Shown here one piece after another: positions 37,313 to 46,386 of a DNA stretch of 64,000 nucleotides. The stretch lies in NCBI RefSeq assembly GCF_010692745.1, contig NZ_JAAHTB010000013.1, positions 1 to 64,000 of the forward strand, given 5' to 3'. The translations under genes and the position numbers were made by a program. The notes beneath the pieces were generated by a model, which did not search any database, was not told where the DNA came from, and was given only the letters and a program-made list of their open reading frames with translations. This DNA is from Methylobacterium sp. BTF04 (GTDB taxonomy: Bacteria; Pseudomonadota; Alphaproteobacteria; Rhizobiales; Beijerinckiaceae). Each line of letters starts with the position of its first letter. Positions within the stretch are counted from its first letter, which is position 1.

Positions 37313-37747
37313 CTACTTCACGATGAACTTGCCGGCCATGCCCTTGGCCTCGAGGCCACGGACCGTCCAGGGGTATTCGCCGGGTTTGATCGCCACGAAC
37401 TCGAGGGCGATCTCGCCCGGATCGTCGAATTCGAGATGGTCCGGCGGGCCGCTGCCGTGGATCTCCAGATGCTGAATCACGATCTGGTTGAACCAAATGT
37501 TGCGGAAGAACTCGGTGGCGTAGAACTTGTACTCCTGCCGGCCCTTAGCGACGATGCGCAGGCGGTAGGCCTTGCCGGATTCGAGTTCGATCTCCTTGTT
37601 CTCGACCACGAAGTCGTTGCCCTCCTCGTTGCCGAGCACGAGGTCGGGCAGGTTGGCGCGCTTCTTCGTCAGGTCGAGGGCGAGCGCCGGTCCGGCGGCG
37701 AGCATCGCCGCCAGGGCGAGCGTGGCCGCCCGTATCGTCCGCTTCAT
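37313..37747 (-). CDS. lutC: cupredoxin-like periplasmic protein LutC
   Basis: The product is 144 residues with a signal peptide ending AAGPALA. The domain has a cupredoxin-like ending (PGEYPWTVRG, then GMAGKFIVK), but the canonical Cys of a type 1 copper site is missing. Copper electron transfer is therefore unlikely. An acidic surface (GNEEGNDFVVENKEIELESG) may interact with metal or partners. Position between lutB and lutD supports the name. Confidence 0.72.
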   Translation of the reverse strand: MKRTIRAATLALAAMLAAGPALALDLTKKRANLPDLVLGNEEGNDFVVENKEIELESGKAYRLRIVAKGRQEYKFYATEFFRNIWFNQIVIQHLEIHGSGPPDHLEFDDPGEIALEFVAIKPGEYPWTVRGLEAKGMAGKFIVK

Positions 37748-37880
37748 GTGATCGTCCTCCCGTTCGCCGCCTTGTGACGGTCGTTCGTCGATGTCACGGC
37801 GTCCCCGGCCCGTCGTACGCGGAGCGCCTGAGGCGCCCCGGATACGACGAACCGATGAAGCTGTCGCGGTGTGCCGACAC

Positions 37881-38882
37881 TCAATTCGGCGAGATCGCCA
37901 CGCCCCAGGGCAGCAGCCCCACCGGAATGCTCTTCACCACCTTCTCCGCCGCGACATCCACCACCGAGATGTCGTTGGAGGAGCCGTTCGTGGAGATCAG
38001 GAGCTTTTGGTCCGGCGTGAAGGCGAGCTGCCAGACGCGTTGACCGACGGGGAGATACTTCTCCACCGCGTAGGTCTTGGCGTCGATCACCGCGATGCGG
38101 TTGGCGGGCCCGAGTGCCACGAAGGCCTTCGATCCGTCCTTGGTGATGCGGATGCCCACCGGCTGGATCGCCTCGTCGTTCACGCTCGGGATCTTGAAGG
38201 TGATCTTCTGGATGACCCGGCGCGCCGCGACATCGATGATGCTCACGGTGCCGCCGACCTCGGCGGAGACCCAGAGGAACTTGCCGTCCGCGGTGAACTC
38301 GGCAAAGCGTGGACGCGCATCCACCAGCACGTTGTCGATCACCTGGAAGGTTGTGGTGTCGATGAAGTGCGCCATGTTGGTGGTCTCGGAGGTGTTCACC
38401 AGGATCTTGCCGTCGGGCGACAGGCCCATGCCCTCGGGCTCGACGCCCACCGGCACCTCGGCCATCACCTTGTTCTTCTCGACGTCGATCACCGTGACCT
38501 GGCTGTCATCCTCGTTGGCGACGTAGAGCAGGTTGCCGCTCGGGCCGAGGATGAACTGCTCGGGATCGGGGCCGGAGCGCAGCGAGCGGACGACCTTGCC
38601 GGTCGCCGTATCGAGCACGTCGATGCGGTCGTCGTCGCTGGCGCAGACGAACAGCTCCTTGCCGTCCTTGCTGGTGGTGACGCCGCGCGGGCGCCGGCCG
38701 ACCTTCCAGGTGCCGGTGACCGCCATCGTCGTCGTGTCGATGACGCTGACCGAATTGCCCTTCTCGTTGGTCACGTAGACCGTGTAGGCCTGCGCCGACC
38801 CGGCTCCCGCCAGGGCGGTGGCGGCGAGCAAGGCCAGCCCCAGAACCGATCGCGACGCGTTTGTCCTGAAGCCGCGGCTCAT
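37881..38882 (-). CDS. lutB: periplasmic YVTN-type beta-propeller protein LutB
   Basis: The product is 333 residues. A signal peptide (VLGLALLAATALAGAGSAQA) is followed by YVTN repeats, each with V-IDT/D followed by a G-x-P-x-G-type strand. Examples are YVTNEKGNSVSVIDTTT, YVANEDDSQVTVIDVEKN and VALGPANRIAVIDAKT. It belongs to the beta-propellers linked to PQQ-dependent alcohol oxidation. It is unlikely to be an enzyme itself. The ATG at 38882 begins the signal peptide. An upstream in-frame ATG is less likely. Confidence 0.82.
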   Translation of the reverse strand: MSRGFRTNASRSVLGLALLAATALAGAGSAQAYTVYVTNEKGNSVSVIDTTTMAVTGTWKVGRRPRGVTTSKDGKELFVCASDDDRIDVLDTATGKVVRSLRSGPDPEQFILGPSGNLLYVANEDDSQVTVIDVEKNKVMAEVPVGVEPEGMGLSPDGKILVNTSETTNMAHFIDTTTFQVIDNVLVDARPRFAEFTADGKFLWVSAEVGGTVSIIDVAARRVIQKITFKIPSVNDEAIQPVGIRITKDGSKAFVALGPANRIAVIDAKTYAVEKYLPVGQRVWQLAFTPDQKLLISTNGSSNDISVVDVAAEKVVKSIPVGLLPWGVAISPN

Positions 38883-39040
38883 GTGTGTCCTCCTCGGGGC
38901 CATCGCTGTCTCGCGCGCGATTGACCGATCATCCGTTACTATAGTGCAGCCCCGTGTCATGGGGAGCGCAGGACCGCAAGCCTTGCCGTCACGCGTTGCC
39001 GCAGGGCCGGCCCTCCGTGAGATCGTGTCGGGTCGACGAT

Positions 39041-40282
39041 TCAGGGAAATTTGCAGGTGGTCTCGGGCAGATCGATGCCGAGGGTGTCGAGCGGTGTGCG
39101 CTGGTGGGTGAAGCCCTGCTCGGGCGCCACCGAGACCACGGCTTTGGGTTGCACCACGATCAGCGGCTGGCGCAGCTGGTGGTCCCAGGGGCGGTAGGTC
39201 AGCGACACGCCTTTGTAGGCGGGCAGGCTGAAGGCCGGCTCTGCGAAGTAGGGCGCGAGCACGGCCGGGTCGGCGGTCTTCTTCTGCGTCGCCGCCTCGC
39301 CGATGGAGCGTACCGCCGCCCAGGCCTGATAGTCGAGCGGTCGCATCAGGCGGCCGGCCTGGCGCCGGAACCGGTTCTGCGCCTGGGCCGCGCCCCAGGT
39401 CTCCAGGGTCGGGTGCCACGTGGTGGCGATCAGCCCCTGCGTGCCGGCGACCGGCCGCGGATCGACGGTGCGGAACGGAACGTAGTCGCCCCAATCCCCG
39501 GCTTCGTCGGCGACGATGGCGAGGTCGTAATCGACCCCGCGGGTGAACACCAACGCCTCGGAGCGCGTCGGCGTGTCGCCCCGCGCCTTGGCGAGGGGCC
39601 CGAAGGTCCAGGGCTTCTCGGCGGTGATCTTGAGGTTGAACTTGCGGGCCGAGTTCTTGAACGCCTCGGCATAGAGGCGGTCGTTGTCCTGCGGGCCGGT
39701 GATGAGAAACATCTTGCGCCAGCGCATCAGCGTGAAGAACTCCGCCAGCGCGTCGGTCTGCATCGCCCGGCTCGGGATCACGTGGAAGACGTTTCGACGG
39801 CAATCGGCACCCCGCAGGCGGTCGTCGGGGGCGGCGGTGTTGAAGATCGTGACGCCCTCCCCCTTCACCGCATCGGCCACCGCCAGAACCGCGTCGGCGG
39901 GCAGCGCCAGGACGAGGAATCGGATGCCGCGGCCGACGAGATCGCGGGCGGCCTCCACCGCGTCCTTGCCCTCGGTGAGCGCGACCTCGTCGAGGGCGTA
40001 GGTCTGCTTGGTGAAGCGACCGGTGGTGTTGTTGTCCTTGATCGCCATCCTGGCACCGGCCACGCCCTCGTCCTCGGGGGCAGCCTCGGCATCGTAGGAG
40101 GAGGGCGCGGGTTCGGGCCGGTAGATCAGCCCGATATGCGTCTCGCTGCCGGCGACCGCCGGTGGCGGCGCCTCCCGAGCGGTCGGTTCCTGCGCGGAGA
40201 CCGGACCGATGACGCCACAGGGACCGCAGAGCCCGAGCGTGAGGGCGAGCGGGGCGAGGAGGGATCGTACCGGATCATGCAT
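39041..40282 (-). CDS. lutA: ABC transporter periplasmic binding protein LutA
   Basis: The product is 413 residues. A signal peptide (LAPLALTLGLCGPCGVIG, cleavage near VSAQ) precedes a type 1 periplasmic binding fold of the branched-chain-amino-acid class (GVAGARMAIKDNNTTGRF, then IPSRAMQTDALAEFFTLMRW). This class accompanies PQQ-dependent alcohol dehydrogenases. The domain has several Asp/Glu-rich loops. It is the first gene of the lut operon, reading away from the DUF3280 gene, so the operon promoter should lie in the 202-bp divergent spacer. Confidence 0.85.
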   Translation of the reverse strand: MHDPVRSLLAPLALTLGLCGPCGVIGPVSAQEPTAREAPPPAVAGSETHIGLIYRPEPAPSSYDAEAAPEDEGVAGARMAIKDNNTTGRFTKQTYALDEVALTEGKDAVEAARDLVGRGIRFLVLALPADAVLAVADAVKGEGVTIFNTAAPDDRLRGADCRRNVFHVIPSRAMQTDALAEFFTLMRWRKMFLITGPQDNDRLYAEAFKNSARKFNLKITAEKPWTFGPLAKARGDTPTRSEALVFTRGVDYDLAIVADEAGDWGDYVPFRTVDPRPVAGTQGLIATTWHPTLETWGAAQAQNRFRRQAGRLMRPLDYQAWAAVRSIGEAATQKKTADPAVLAPYFAEPAFSLPAYKGVSLTYRPWDHQLRQPLIVVQPKAVVSVAPEQGFTHQRTPLDTLGIDLPETTCKFP

Positions 40283-40484
40283 GCGGGCGGCACGCTAACA
40301 ACATCTCGCCGCCGCGCTCAATCGCGGATTGATGAGCGATCCCTAAGCGAGTGCCCGGCCGCGATTTGCTTGAGGCGGCAAATCCAGGCACTTCTTCGCC
40401 CGAACGCACGCAGGCTGGGGATCGCTGCGGACGCCCGGGCGTTTCCGAATACTTCGCGCCGTACCCGATGTGAGACATGCGACC

Positions 40485-41012
40485 ATGGCCCGCCTTCGCA
40501 CTGGACACGCCCTTCTCGCCGGGATCCTGCTGAGTCCCGTCCTCGTCGCTCACGCCAGTGCCGCACCCGAAAAGGCTGCGATCTTCGGGGTCGAGCTGTT
40601 CGACCCCGGCGTGGCCGGCGGCCGCAAGGCGCGGCCCGACGAGATCCGCCGCCTCGGTCTCGTCACCGAGGAATTGCGCAAGGCGCTCACCGCCGACAAC
40701 GTGGTGGAGCCCGTCGATGTCGGCCCTCAAGCCGCCGAGATCGCCAAGCAGGCGCCCCTCTACAAGTGCGACGGCTGCGCGGCGACCATCGCCAAGACGC
40801 TGGGCGCCGATCTGGCCGTGAGCGGTTACGTCGAGAAGGGCTCCAACCAGATCTTCAATCTCACCGTGACCATCGCCGAGGCGGCCACCGGCAAGGTCGT
40901 GCGCGGTGGCCGCGTGGTCATCCGGGCCGATACCGACGATACCTGGGCGCATGCCATGCGCTGGGTCGTGAAGAACCGCCTGCTGGCCGAGCCCCTGCCC
41001 AACCGCTCGTGA
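40485..41012 (+). CDS. DUF3280/DUF2380-type secreted protein
   Basis: The product is 175 residues. A signal peptide (ARLRTGHALLAGILLSPVLVAHASA) leads to a domain with AAIFGVELFDPG, a redox- or structure-type CDGCAATIAKTLGADLAVSGYV and a basic C-terminus. This matches the DUF3280 family that often sits beside PQQ-dependent alcohol dehydrogenase systems. The ATG at 40485 is preferred over the GTG at 40470. It is divergent from lutA. Its function is unknown. Confidence 0.72.
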   Translation: MARLRTGHALLAGILLSPVLVAHASAAPEKAAIFGVELFDPGVAGGRKARPDEIRRLGLVTEELRKALTADNVVEPVDVGPQAAEIAKQAPLYKCDGCAATIAKTLGADLAVSGYVEKGSNQIFNLTVTIAEAATGKVVRGGRVVIRADTDDTWAHAMRWVVKNRLLAEPLPNRS

Positions 41013-41119
41013 TCGGGTGCGTTTTTTGGTAGGGCCATCGGCACCGGCTCGGGGAAAATGGTGAAACCGCCGCTCCGAGCCTCGATCGTTCCAAGTGCCC
41101 TCAGCGAGTCGAAACCGTC

Positions 41120-41842
41120 GTGTTGACGCCCTCCCCCTTCGATCCCGGCGACACCGCCCCGCGCCTCCTCGTGAGCGTGCGCGATGCCGACGAGGCGCTG
41201 ATGGCCGCGCGCGCCGGCACCGACCTCGTCGATGCCAAGGATCCGGCACGCGGCGCGCTCGGGAGTCTGGCGCCTGCGCTGGTGCGGGCCATCGTCGCCC
41301 GCGTCGGTCATCGTGCCGTGACCAGCGCGGTCGCGGGCGAGCCGGCGGATGACGACGCGCTGACAGCCTGCATCGCCGCGATGGCGTCGACCGGCGTCGA
41401 CTACGTGAAGGTCGCCGTGCGCACGGACATGTCCGACATCGCCCTCGCCCGGGGAGCGGCCGCCGCGCCGGGCCGTCTGATCGCCGTGCTGTTTGCCGAG
41501 CATGGCCTCGCGCCGAACCTCGTGCCCCGGTTGGCCCTGGCGGGCTTCGTCGGAGCGATGGTCGATACTTCGGGAAAAATCGGCCGCCGTCTCACCGATC
41601 TGCTCGATCCGTCGGCGCTCACGGCCTTCACGGCATCCTGCCGCGCGCACGGTCTCGTGTCGGGGCTCGCCGGTTCGCTCGCGCTCGGCGACGTACCGGT
41701 TCTGGCGCGGTGCGGTGCTCACTATCTCGGATTTCGCGGCGGCCTTTGCCGCGAGAGCGACCGCACAAGCGGCCTCGACCCGGATCGGGTGGCGGCCGCG
41801 GTTCAGACCCTGCGCGCGCTGACGCGCCGGGACGCCGCGTGA
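41120..41842 (+). CDS. mfnB: (5-formylfuran-3-yl)methyl phosphate synthase (MfnB homologue)
   Basis: The product is 240 residues, a TIM-barrel of the MfnB/DUF556 family. Lys40 (VDAKDPARGALG), Lys97 (DYVKVAV) and Lys153 (DTSGKIG) match the three conserved lysines of the archaeal enzyme. MfnB condenses two glyceraldehyde-3-phosphates into the furan phosphate that becomes the core of methanofuran or bacterial methylofuran. It uses a GTG start and overlaps the MfnE-like gene by 4 bp, in a five- to six-gene operon. Confidence 0.87.
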   Translation: MLTPSPFDPGDTAPRLLVSVRDADEALMAARAGTDLVDAKDPARGALGSLAPALVRAIVARVGHRAVTSAVAGEPADDDALTACIAAMASTGVDYVKVAVRTDMSDIALARGAAAAPGRLIAVLFAEHGLAPNLVPRLALAGFVGAMVDTSGKIGRRLTDLLDPSALTAFTASCRAHGLVSGLAGSLALGDVPVLARCGAHYLGFRGGLCRESDRTSGLDPDRVAAAVQTLRALTRRDAA

Positions 41843-42435
41843 CGCCGTCCCTCCCTCAGGGTCCCACCGTCGTGAAGCTCGGCGGCAGCCTCGTGGCGGA
41901 CGGGACCCGCCTCTGCAGCCTCCTGTCCGGTCTCGCCGATGGGAACGAGGGGCCGTGCGTGATCGTGCCGGGCGGTGGCCTGTTCGCCGACGCGGTGCGC
42001 GCGGCCCAGGGGGCGTTGGACTTCGACGATGCGCTCGCCCATCGCCTCGCCCTCGATGCCATGGGGCGCATGGCCGAGGTGTTCTGCGCGCTCGAACCCC
42101 GGTTGACCGTCGCTCACGATCTCGACGCGATCGGCGCGGTTCTGGCGCGCGGCGGCACGCCGGTCTGGGACCCGGTGGCGCTGAAGCGCGGGCATCCCGC
42201 CATTCCGGCGACCTGGGCCGTCACCTCCGACAGCCTCGGCCTGTGGCTCGCCACTGCGCTCGGCGCTGCGCGCTGTATCCTGGTGAAATCCACCGATCGT
42301 CCGCCCGGGACCAGCCTGGGCGATCTGAGCCGCCTCGGCCTCGTCGATACGGCCTTCCCGGATTTCGCCGAACGCTATCCTGGCGAGATCGTGATCCGCG
42401 GTCCGAGCGCCTCCATCGTAAGGGCAGCGGCGTGA
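41839..42435 (+). CDS. mfnE: amino-acid-kinase family protein, MfnE-like
   Basis: The product is 198 residues. An aspartokinase/uridylate-kinase fold is evident: VVKLGGSLVADG at the start, VIVPGGGLFADAVR and the C-terminal ILVKSTDRPPG. In archaea MfnE phosphorylates the aminomethylfuran phosphate to the diphosphate used for coupling to tyramine. Neighbouring MfnB and the start overlap support this. It is shorter than the archaeal enzyme, so the assignment is by context and fold. The GTG start overlaps the mfnB stop. Confidence 0.78.
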   Translation: MTPSLPQGPTVVKLGGSLVADGTRLCSLLSGLADGNEGPCVIVPGGGLFADAVRAAQGALDFDDALAHRLALDAMGRMAEVFCALEPRLTVAHDLDAIGAVLARGGTPVWDPVALKRGHPAIPATWAVTSDSLGLWLATALGAARCILVKSTDRPPGTSLGDLSRLGLVDTAFPDFAERYPGEIVIRGPSASIVRAAA

Positions 42436-43973
42436 GCCCGCGCGAACACCTCGTCTTCATCACCGGCCGGATGGCGAAGGCGCGCCTGGAGAAGGTCGCC
42501 GCCACCTTGCCGCCCGAGCGCTTCGCCTGGAGCATCGCCGATGCCGGGGTGAAGGTCGCAGCCCTGATGACGGAGGAGATCATCCGGCGCCGGGTGACCA
42601 TTCCGGAGGGCGCGACGCGCATCGTCCTGCCCGGCCGCTGCCGCGCCAACCCGGAGGCGTTGGCGGCCCATTTTGGCTTGCCCGTTGAGCGCGGTCCCGA
42701 CGAGATCGTCGATCTGCCGGCCTATCTGGGCCTCGCCGGCCGCATTGTGGACTTGTCGCGCCACGACCTGCGCATCTTCTCCGAGATCGTCGACGCCTCG
42801 AAGATGACGCCCGATCAAATCCTGGCCAAGGGCCTCGACCTCGCCCGGCGCGGTGCCGACGTGATCGATCTCGGCGGCTTGCCGGATACCGAATTCCCGC
42901 ATCTCGAGGAGTGCGTGCGCCTCCTGAAAGGCGCCGGGCTCAAGGTCAGCGTCGATTCCTTCTCCCTCGACGAACTCACGCGCGGGGCGAAGGCCGGCGC
43001 CGATTTTTTGCTCAGCCTCAACGAGGATACCCTCGACCTCGCCTTCGAGACCGACTCCGTCCCGGTGCTGGTGCCGGTGCGGCCCGACGATCTCGCCTCC
43101 CTCGATCGGGCGATCGAACGGATGGAGAAGGCGGGGCGGCCCTACATGGCCGACCCGATCCTGGAGCCGATCCATTTCGGTTTCGTCGAGTCGATCACCC
43201 GCTATCATCAGACCCGCCAGCGCTGGCCGAACAGCGAGATGATGATGGGTACCGGCAACCTCACCGAGCTGACCGAGGCGGACAGTCTCGGAATCACCGC
43301 CCTGCTGGTGGGGATGTGCTCGGAACTCGCCATTCGCAACGTGCTGATCGTGCAGGTCTCCAACCACACCCGCCGCACCGTGGAGGAGCACGACGCGGCC
43401 CGCCGGGTGATGTTCGCGGCCAAGGCCGATTCGGCCCTGCCCAAGGGATACGGCCGGTCCCTGCTGGCGCTCCACGACAAGCGCCCCTACGTGCAGACCC
43501 CGGACGAGATCGCGGCGCAGGCGGCGGAGGTCCGCGACCCGAACTACCGCGTCGCGGTGGCCGAGGACGGTGTTCATATCTACAACCGCGACGTCCACAA
43601 GGTCGGCACCGACGCGATGGCCTTCTTCCCCGATCTGAACGTGGCCGAAGACGGTGCCCATGCGTTCTATCTCGGTGGCGAATTGACCAAAGCCGAGACG
43701 GCGTGGCGGCTCGGCAAGCGCTACGTCCAGGACGAGGCGCTGGTCTGGGGGGCCGCCGCCGACGCGGAGATCGAGGACACCACGGCCTTCAAGAAGGCCG
43801 GCCATACCAAGCATTCCGGACCGGATCGCGCGCCAATTCCGGAAGCGGATGCCGGTCAGCCCGAGACGGTGGCGCAGAAGGCCGCGCCTGCCGCCGATGC
43901 TGTGTCGGAGGCTCCCGCGGTTCCGGGGGCCCGTATCGTCTGCGGCAAGCTCGTTCCGGCCGGGGAGGCGTGA
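42432..43973 (+). CDS. DUF6513 / dihydropteroate-synthase-like protein of the H4MPT cluster
   Basis: The product is 513 residues. An N-terminal unknown domain (REHLVFITGRMAKARLEKVA) precedes a pterin-binding TIM barrel (SEIVDASKMTPDQILAKGLD, DVIDLGGLPDTEFPHLEE, LKVSVDSFSLDELTRGAKAG). The barrel resembles dihydropteroate synthase. The C-terminus is a Pro/Ala-rich extension. It likely works in H4MPT synthesis, where archaeal MptG replaces the folate aminobenzoate step, so the true reaction remains open. The GTG start overlaps the MfnE-like gene by 4 bp. Confidence 0.8.
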   Translation: MSPREHLVFITGRMAKARLEKVAATLPPERFAWSIADAGVKVAALMTEEIIRRRVTIPEGATRIVLPGRCRANPEALAAHFGLPVERGPDEIVDLPAYLGLAGRIVDLSRHDLRIFSEIVDASKMTPDQILAKGLDLARRGADVIDLGGLPDTEFPHLEECVRLLKGAGLKVSVDSFSLDELTRGAKAGADFLLSLNEDTLDLAFETDSVPVLVPVRPDDLASLDRAIERMEKAGRPYMADPILEPIHFGFVESITRYHQTRQRWPNSEMMMGTGNLTELTEADSLGITALLVGMCSELAIRNVLIVQVSNHTRRTVEEHDAARRVMFAAKADSALPKGYGRSLLALHDKRPYVQTPDEIAAQAAEVRDPNYRVAVAEDGVHIYNRDVHKVGTDAMAFFPDLNVAEDGAHAFYLGGELTKAETAWRLGKRYVQDEALVWGAAADAEIEDTTAFKKAGHTKHSGPDRAPIPEADAGQPETVAQKAAPAADAVSEAPAVPGARIVCGKLVPAGEA

Positions 43974-43977
43974 GGGC

Positions 43978-44574
43978 GTGCCGCTGATCCTCGAGACCGT
44001 CGTCACCACGCTCTCGCCCGAGGGGCTCATCCACCTCGTGCCGTTCGGCCTGATCCAGGACGGGGCCGACTGGATCCTCTCTCCGTTCCGGCCGTCCCCG
44101 ACGATCGTCAACCTCGACGCCAGCCCCTACTTCGCCGCGTCGAGCCCGAGCGACGTCCGGGTCATCGCCGGTGCCGTCACCGGACGGCGCGACTGGCCGC
44201 TGGTGGCCTGCGACCGCATTCCCGGTCGGCGCCTGGCTACGAGCTTCGGCCATGCCGAGTTCGAGGTGGTGTCGGTGGAGGACGATGCGACGCGCCCGCG
44301 CTATCGCGGTCGCATGGTACACAGCGCCGCGCATGTGCCGTTCTTCGGCTACAACCGGGCGCAGGCCGCCGTGTTGGAGGCGGCGATCCTGTCGACCCGC
44401 CTGCACATGCTGGAGCCGGACAAGATCCTCACCGAGATGCGCTATCACGCCATCGCCATATCCAAGACCGCCGGGCCCGCCGAGCGCGAGGCCTGGGACT
44501 GGATCGAGGATAAGGTTGCCGCCGCCTTGGGCCGCGACGACCGCATCCTCGAAAAGCCCCCCACAGCACTGTAG
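43978..44574 (+). CDS. DUF447 family protein
   Basis: The product is 198 residues of the DUF447 family (LILETVVTTLSPEGLIHLVPFGL, SPFRPSPTIVNLDASPYFA, FGYNRAQAAVLEAAILSTRL), a small flavin-reductase-like split barrel. Family members are known mainly from methanogens and H4MPT-using bacteria. The exact step is unproven. A GTG start at 43978 lies 4 bp after the previous stop, so it is part of the cofactor operon. Confidence 0.78.
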   Translation: MPLILETVVTTLSPEGLIHLVPFGLIQDGADWILSPFRPSPTIVNLDASPYFAASSPSDVRVIAGAVTGRRDWPLVACDRIPGRRLATSFGHAEFEVVSVEDDATRPRYRGRMVHSAAHVPFFGYNRAQAAVLEAAILSTRLHMLEPDKILTEMRYHAIAISKTAGPAEREAWDWIEDKVAAALGRDDRILEKPPTAL

Positions 44575-44604
44575 AAAGTGCAACCCCGAGGAGACGAAGA
44601 CCCG

Positions 44605-45138
44605 ATGAAGTTTCTTGCTCTCACGACGGCGGCGGCCTTCGCCCTCGTCTCGTTCGGCGCAGCAGCGCACGGCCCGACCCGCAAGAAGGTCGAGGAGACG
44701 GTCGAGATCAATGCGGCGCCCGACAAGGTCTGGGCCGTGATCTCCAACTTCCAGGACATGAGCTGGCTGCCGCCGGTCGCCAAGACCGAGGGTACGGGTG
44801 GCAACGAGGTCAAGGCGACTCGTGTCCTGACGCTCAAGGACGGCGCCACGGTGGAAGAGGAACTGTACAAGTACTCCGCCGAGAAGATGAGCTACTCGTA
44901 CCGCATCAACAAGGTCGACGTGAAGACGCTTCCGGTGAACGATTATTCTTCGACGATCAAGGTCGAGGATGCCGGCGGCAAGACCAAGGTTTCGTGGGAT
45001 GGCGCATTCTACCGCGGCTACATGAACAACGATCCGCCGCCCGAGCTGAGCGACGAAGCCTCGCAGAAGGCCGTGCGCGGCCTCTACCGCACCGGCCTCG
45101 ACGCCCTCAAGGCGAAGGTCGAGAAGAGCGGTTCTTGA
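44605..45138 (+). CDS. MxaD-like SRPBCC periplasmic protein
   Basis: The product is 177 residues. A signal peptide (KFLALTTAAAFALVSFGAAAHG) is followed by a START/polyketide-cyclase-type domain beginning VEETVEINAAPDKVWAVISN with FQDMSWLPPV. This pattern matches MxaD, the periplasmic protein that aids electron transfer between methanol dehydrogenase and cytochrome cL. It is not in an mxa operon here, so it may be a paralogue for other PQQ enzymes. The stop overlaps the beta-propeller gene start. Confidence 0.78.
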   Translation: MKFLALTTAAAFALVSFGAAAHGPTRKKVEETVEINAAPDKVWAVISNFQDMSWLPPVAKTEGTGGNEVKATRVLTLKDGATVEEELYKYSAEKMSYSYRINKVDVKTLPVNDYSSTIKVEDAGGKTKVSWDGAFYRGYMNNDPPPELSDEASQKAVRGLYRTGLDALKAKVEKSGS

Positions 45139-46109
45139 ACGGTCCTCGCCGGAATCGCGCGACACGGAAGGGCCGGCCTCGCGCCGGCCCTCTCCTTTTT
45201 GCGCTCACGCTGATCGCCACGCCGGCCCGTGCCGACGAGGCTCTGGTCACGGCGCAAGGCGCCAACGTCCTCACCATCGTCGATCTCGACGCGGGCAACG
45301 TCGTCGGCCAGGTGGCGATCGACGGCGCACCGGCCGGCATCGCCCTGTCGCCCGATCGCAAGACGGCCTATGTCACCCGCCCCGAGGGCCCGAGCCTCGC
45401 CGTGGTCGACCTCGCGGCGCGAACGGTCACGGCCACCCTGCCTCTGCCGGGCGGTCCGCTCGGCATCGCCGTCAACCCGAAATCCGGCGCCGTCTACGTC
45501 GCCGACTGGTACGGGAGCCGGATCTTCGTGGTCTCGCCGGATGGATCGAAGCTCGAGACCGAGATTCAGGTCGGTGCCTCGCCCTCCGGCATCGCGGTCA
45601 CCCCCGATGGCGCCACGATTCTGGTGGCCAATCGCGAGGGCGATTCGGTCTCGCTGATCGACGCCGCCACCGCCACCGAGACCCTGAAAATTCCGGTGGG
45701 CCACCACCCGTTCGGCATCACCCTCGATGAGACGGGCGCGCGGGCCTACACCGCCAACGTCATCTCCAACGACGTCTCGGTGATCGATGTGGCCGCACGC
45801 CGCGAGCTCGGCCGCGTCACCACCGGCGAACGGCCCTACGTCGTGGCGCTTGCCGGCAACCGCGGCTTCGTCACCGACCAGTATTCCGGCACCGTGACGG
45901 TGTTCAACCTCCAGAGCCTCACAAACGTCGCCGCCATCGAGGTCGGCGACCATCCGGAAGGCATCGCCGCCACCCGCGATGGCCGATCCCTCGTGGTGGC
46001 GAATTGGGGCTCCAACACTCTGAGCGTGATCGACGCCACGACGCTCAAGGTCACGAAGGACATTACGGTGCCGGATGGGCCGCGGGCGTTCGGCGACTTT
46101 TTGCGGTGA
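45135..46109 (+). CDS. secreted YncE-like beta-propeller protein
   Basis: The product is 324 residues. A basic N-terminus with a hydrophobic signal (AGPLLFALTLIATPARADEA) leads to seven-blade-type repeats such as NVLTIVDLDAGNVVGQVAI, YVADWYGSRIFVVSPDG and VVANWGSNTLSVIDATT. It is related in type to LutB. The start codon is TTG at 45135, overlapping the MxaD-like gene by 4 bp, so the two are translated together. A periplasmic role in C1 oxidation is inferred from the neighbour. Confidence 0.82.
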   Translation: MNGPRRNRATRKGRPRAGPLLFALTLIATPARADEALVTAQGANVLTIVDLDAGNVVGQVAIDGAPAGIALSPDRKTAYVTRPEGPSLAVVDLAARTVTATLPLPGGPLGIAVNPKSGAVYVADWYGSRIFVVSPDGSKLETEIQVGASPSGIAVTPDGATILVANREGDSVSLIDAATATETLKIPVGHHPFGITLDETGARAYTANVISNDVSVIDVAARRELGRVTTGERPYVVALAGNRGFVTDQYSGTVTVFNLQSLTNVAAIEVGDHPEGIAATRDGRSLVVANWGSNTLSVIDATTLKVTKDITVPDGPRAFGDFLR

Positions 46110-46157
46110 GCTTTGTGCCGCCCTCGCCGGGCGGCCGAAGCGGTGTGTCTGGCGCCC

Positions 46158-46358
46158 TCACGCGGCCGGTGGCGGCTCGCTGACCTCAGGCTCCACCGGC
46201 GAGTTCAGGATATCCTCCAGTTCGTCCACCAGCATGTCGATCTGGTCGGGGGTCGCCAGGACCTTGAGGGTCTGGCCGCTCTCGGTGGCGAGGGCCAGTT
46301 CGATATGGGCACCCGACCGTGCGGCGAGGATACGGGCGAGTTTGTGCGTCGCGCTCAT
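46158..46358 (-). CDS. small protein of the C1 cluster, 66 residues
   Basis: The product is MSATHKLARILAARSGAHIE followed by an acidic, amphipathic region ending SEPPPAA. A helical protein with LKVLATPDQIDMLVDELEDI is visible. No family is recognised. It ends 48 bp from the propeller stop and is followed upstream by the MfnF homologue gene, 28 bp away in the same direction, so it is likely the distal gene of that minus-strand transcript. Confidence 0.62.
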   Translation of the reverse strand: MSATHKLARILAARSGAHIELALATESGQTLKVLATPDQIDMLVDELEDILNSPVEPEVSEPPPAA

Positions 46359-46386
46359 GAGCGGGGCTCCGGTTTGAGGGTGAGGG

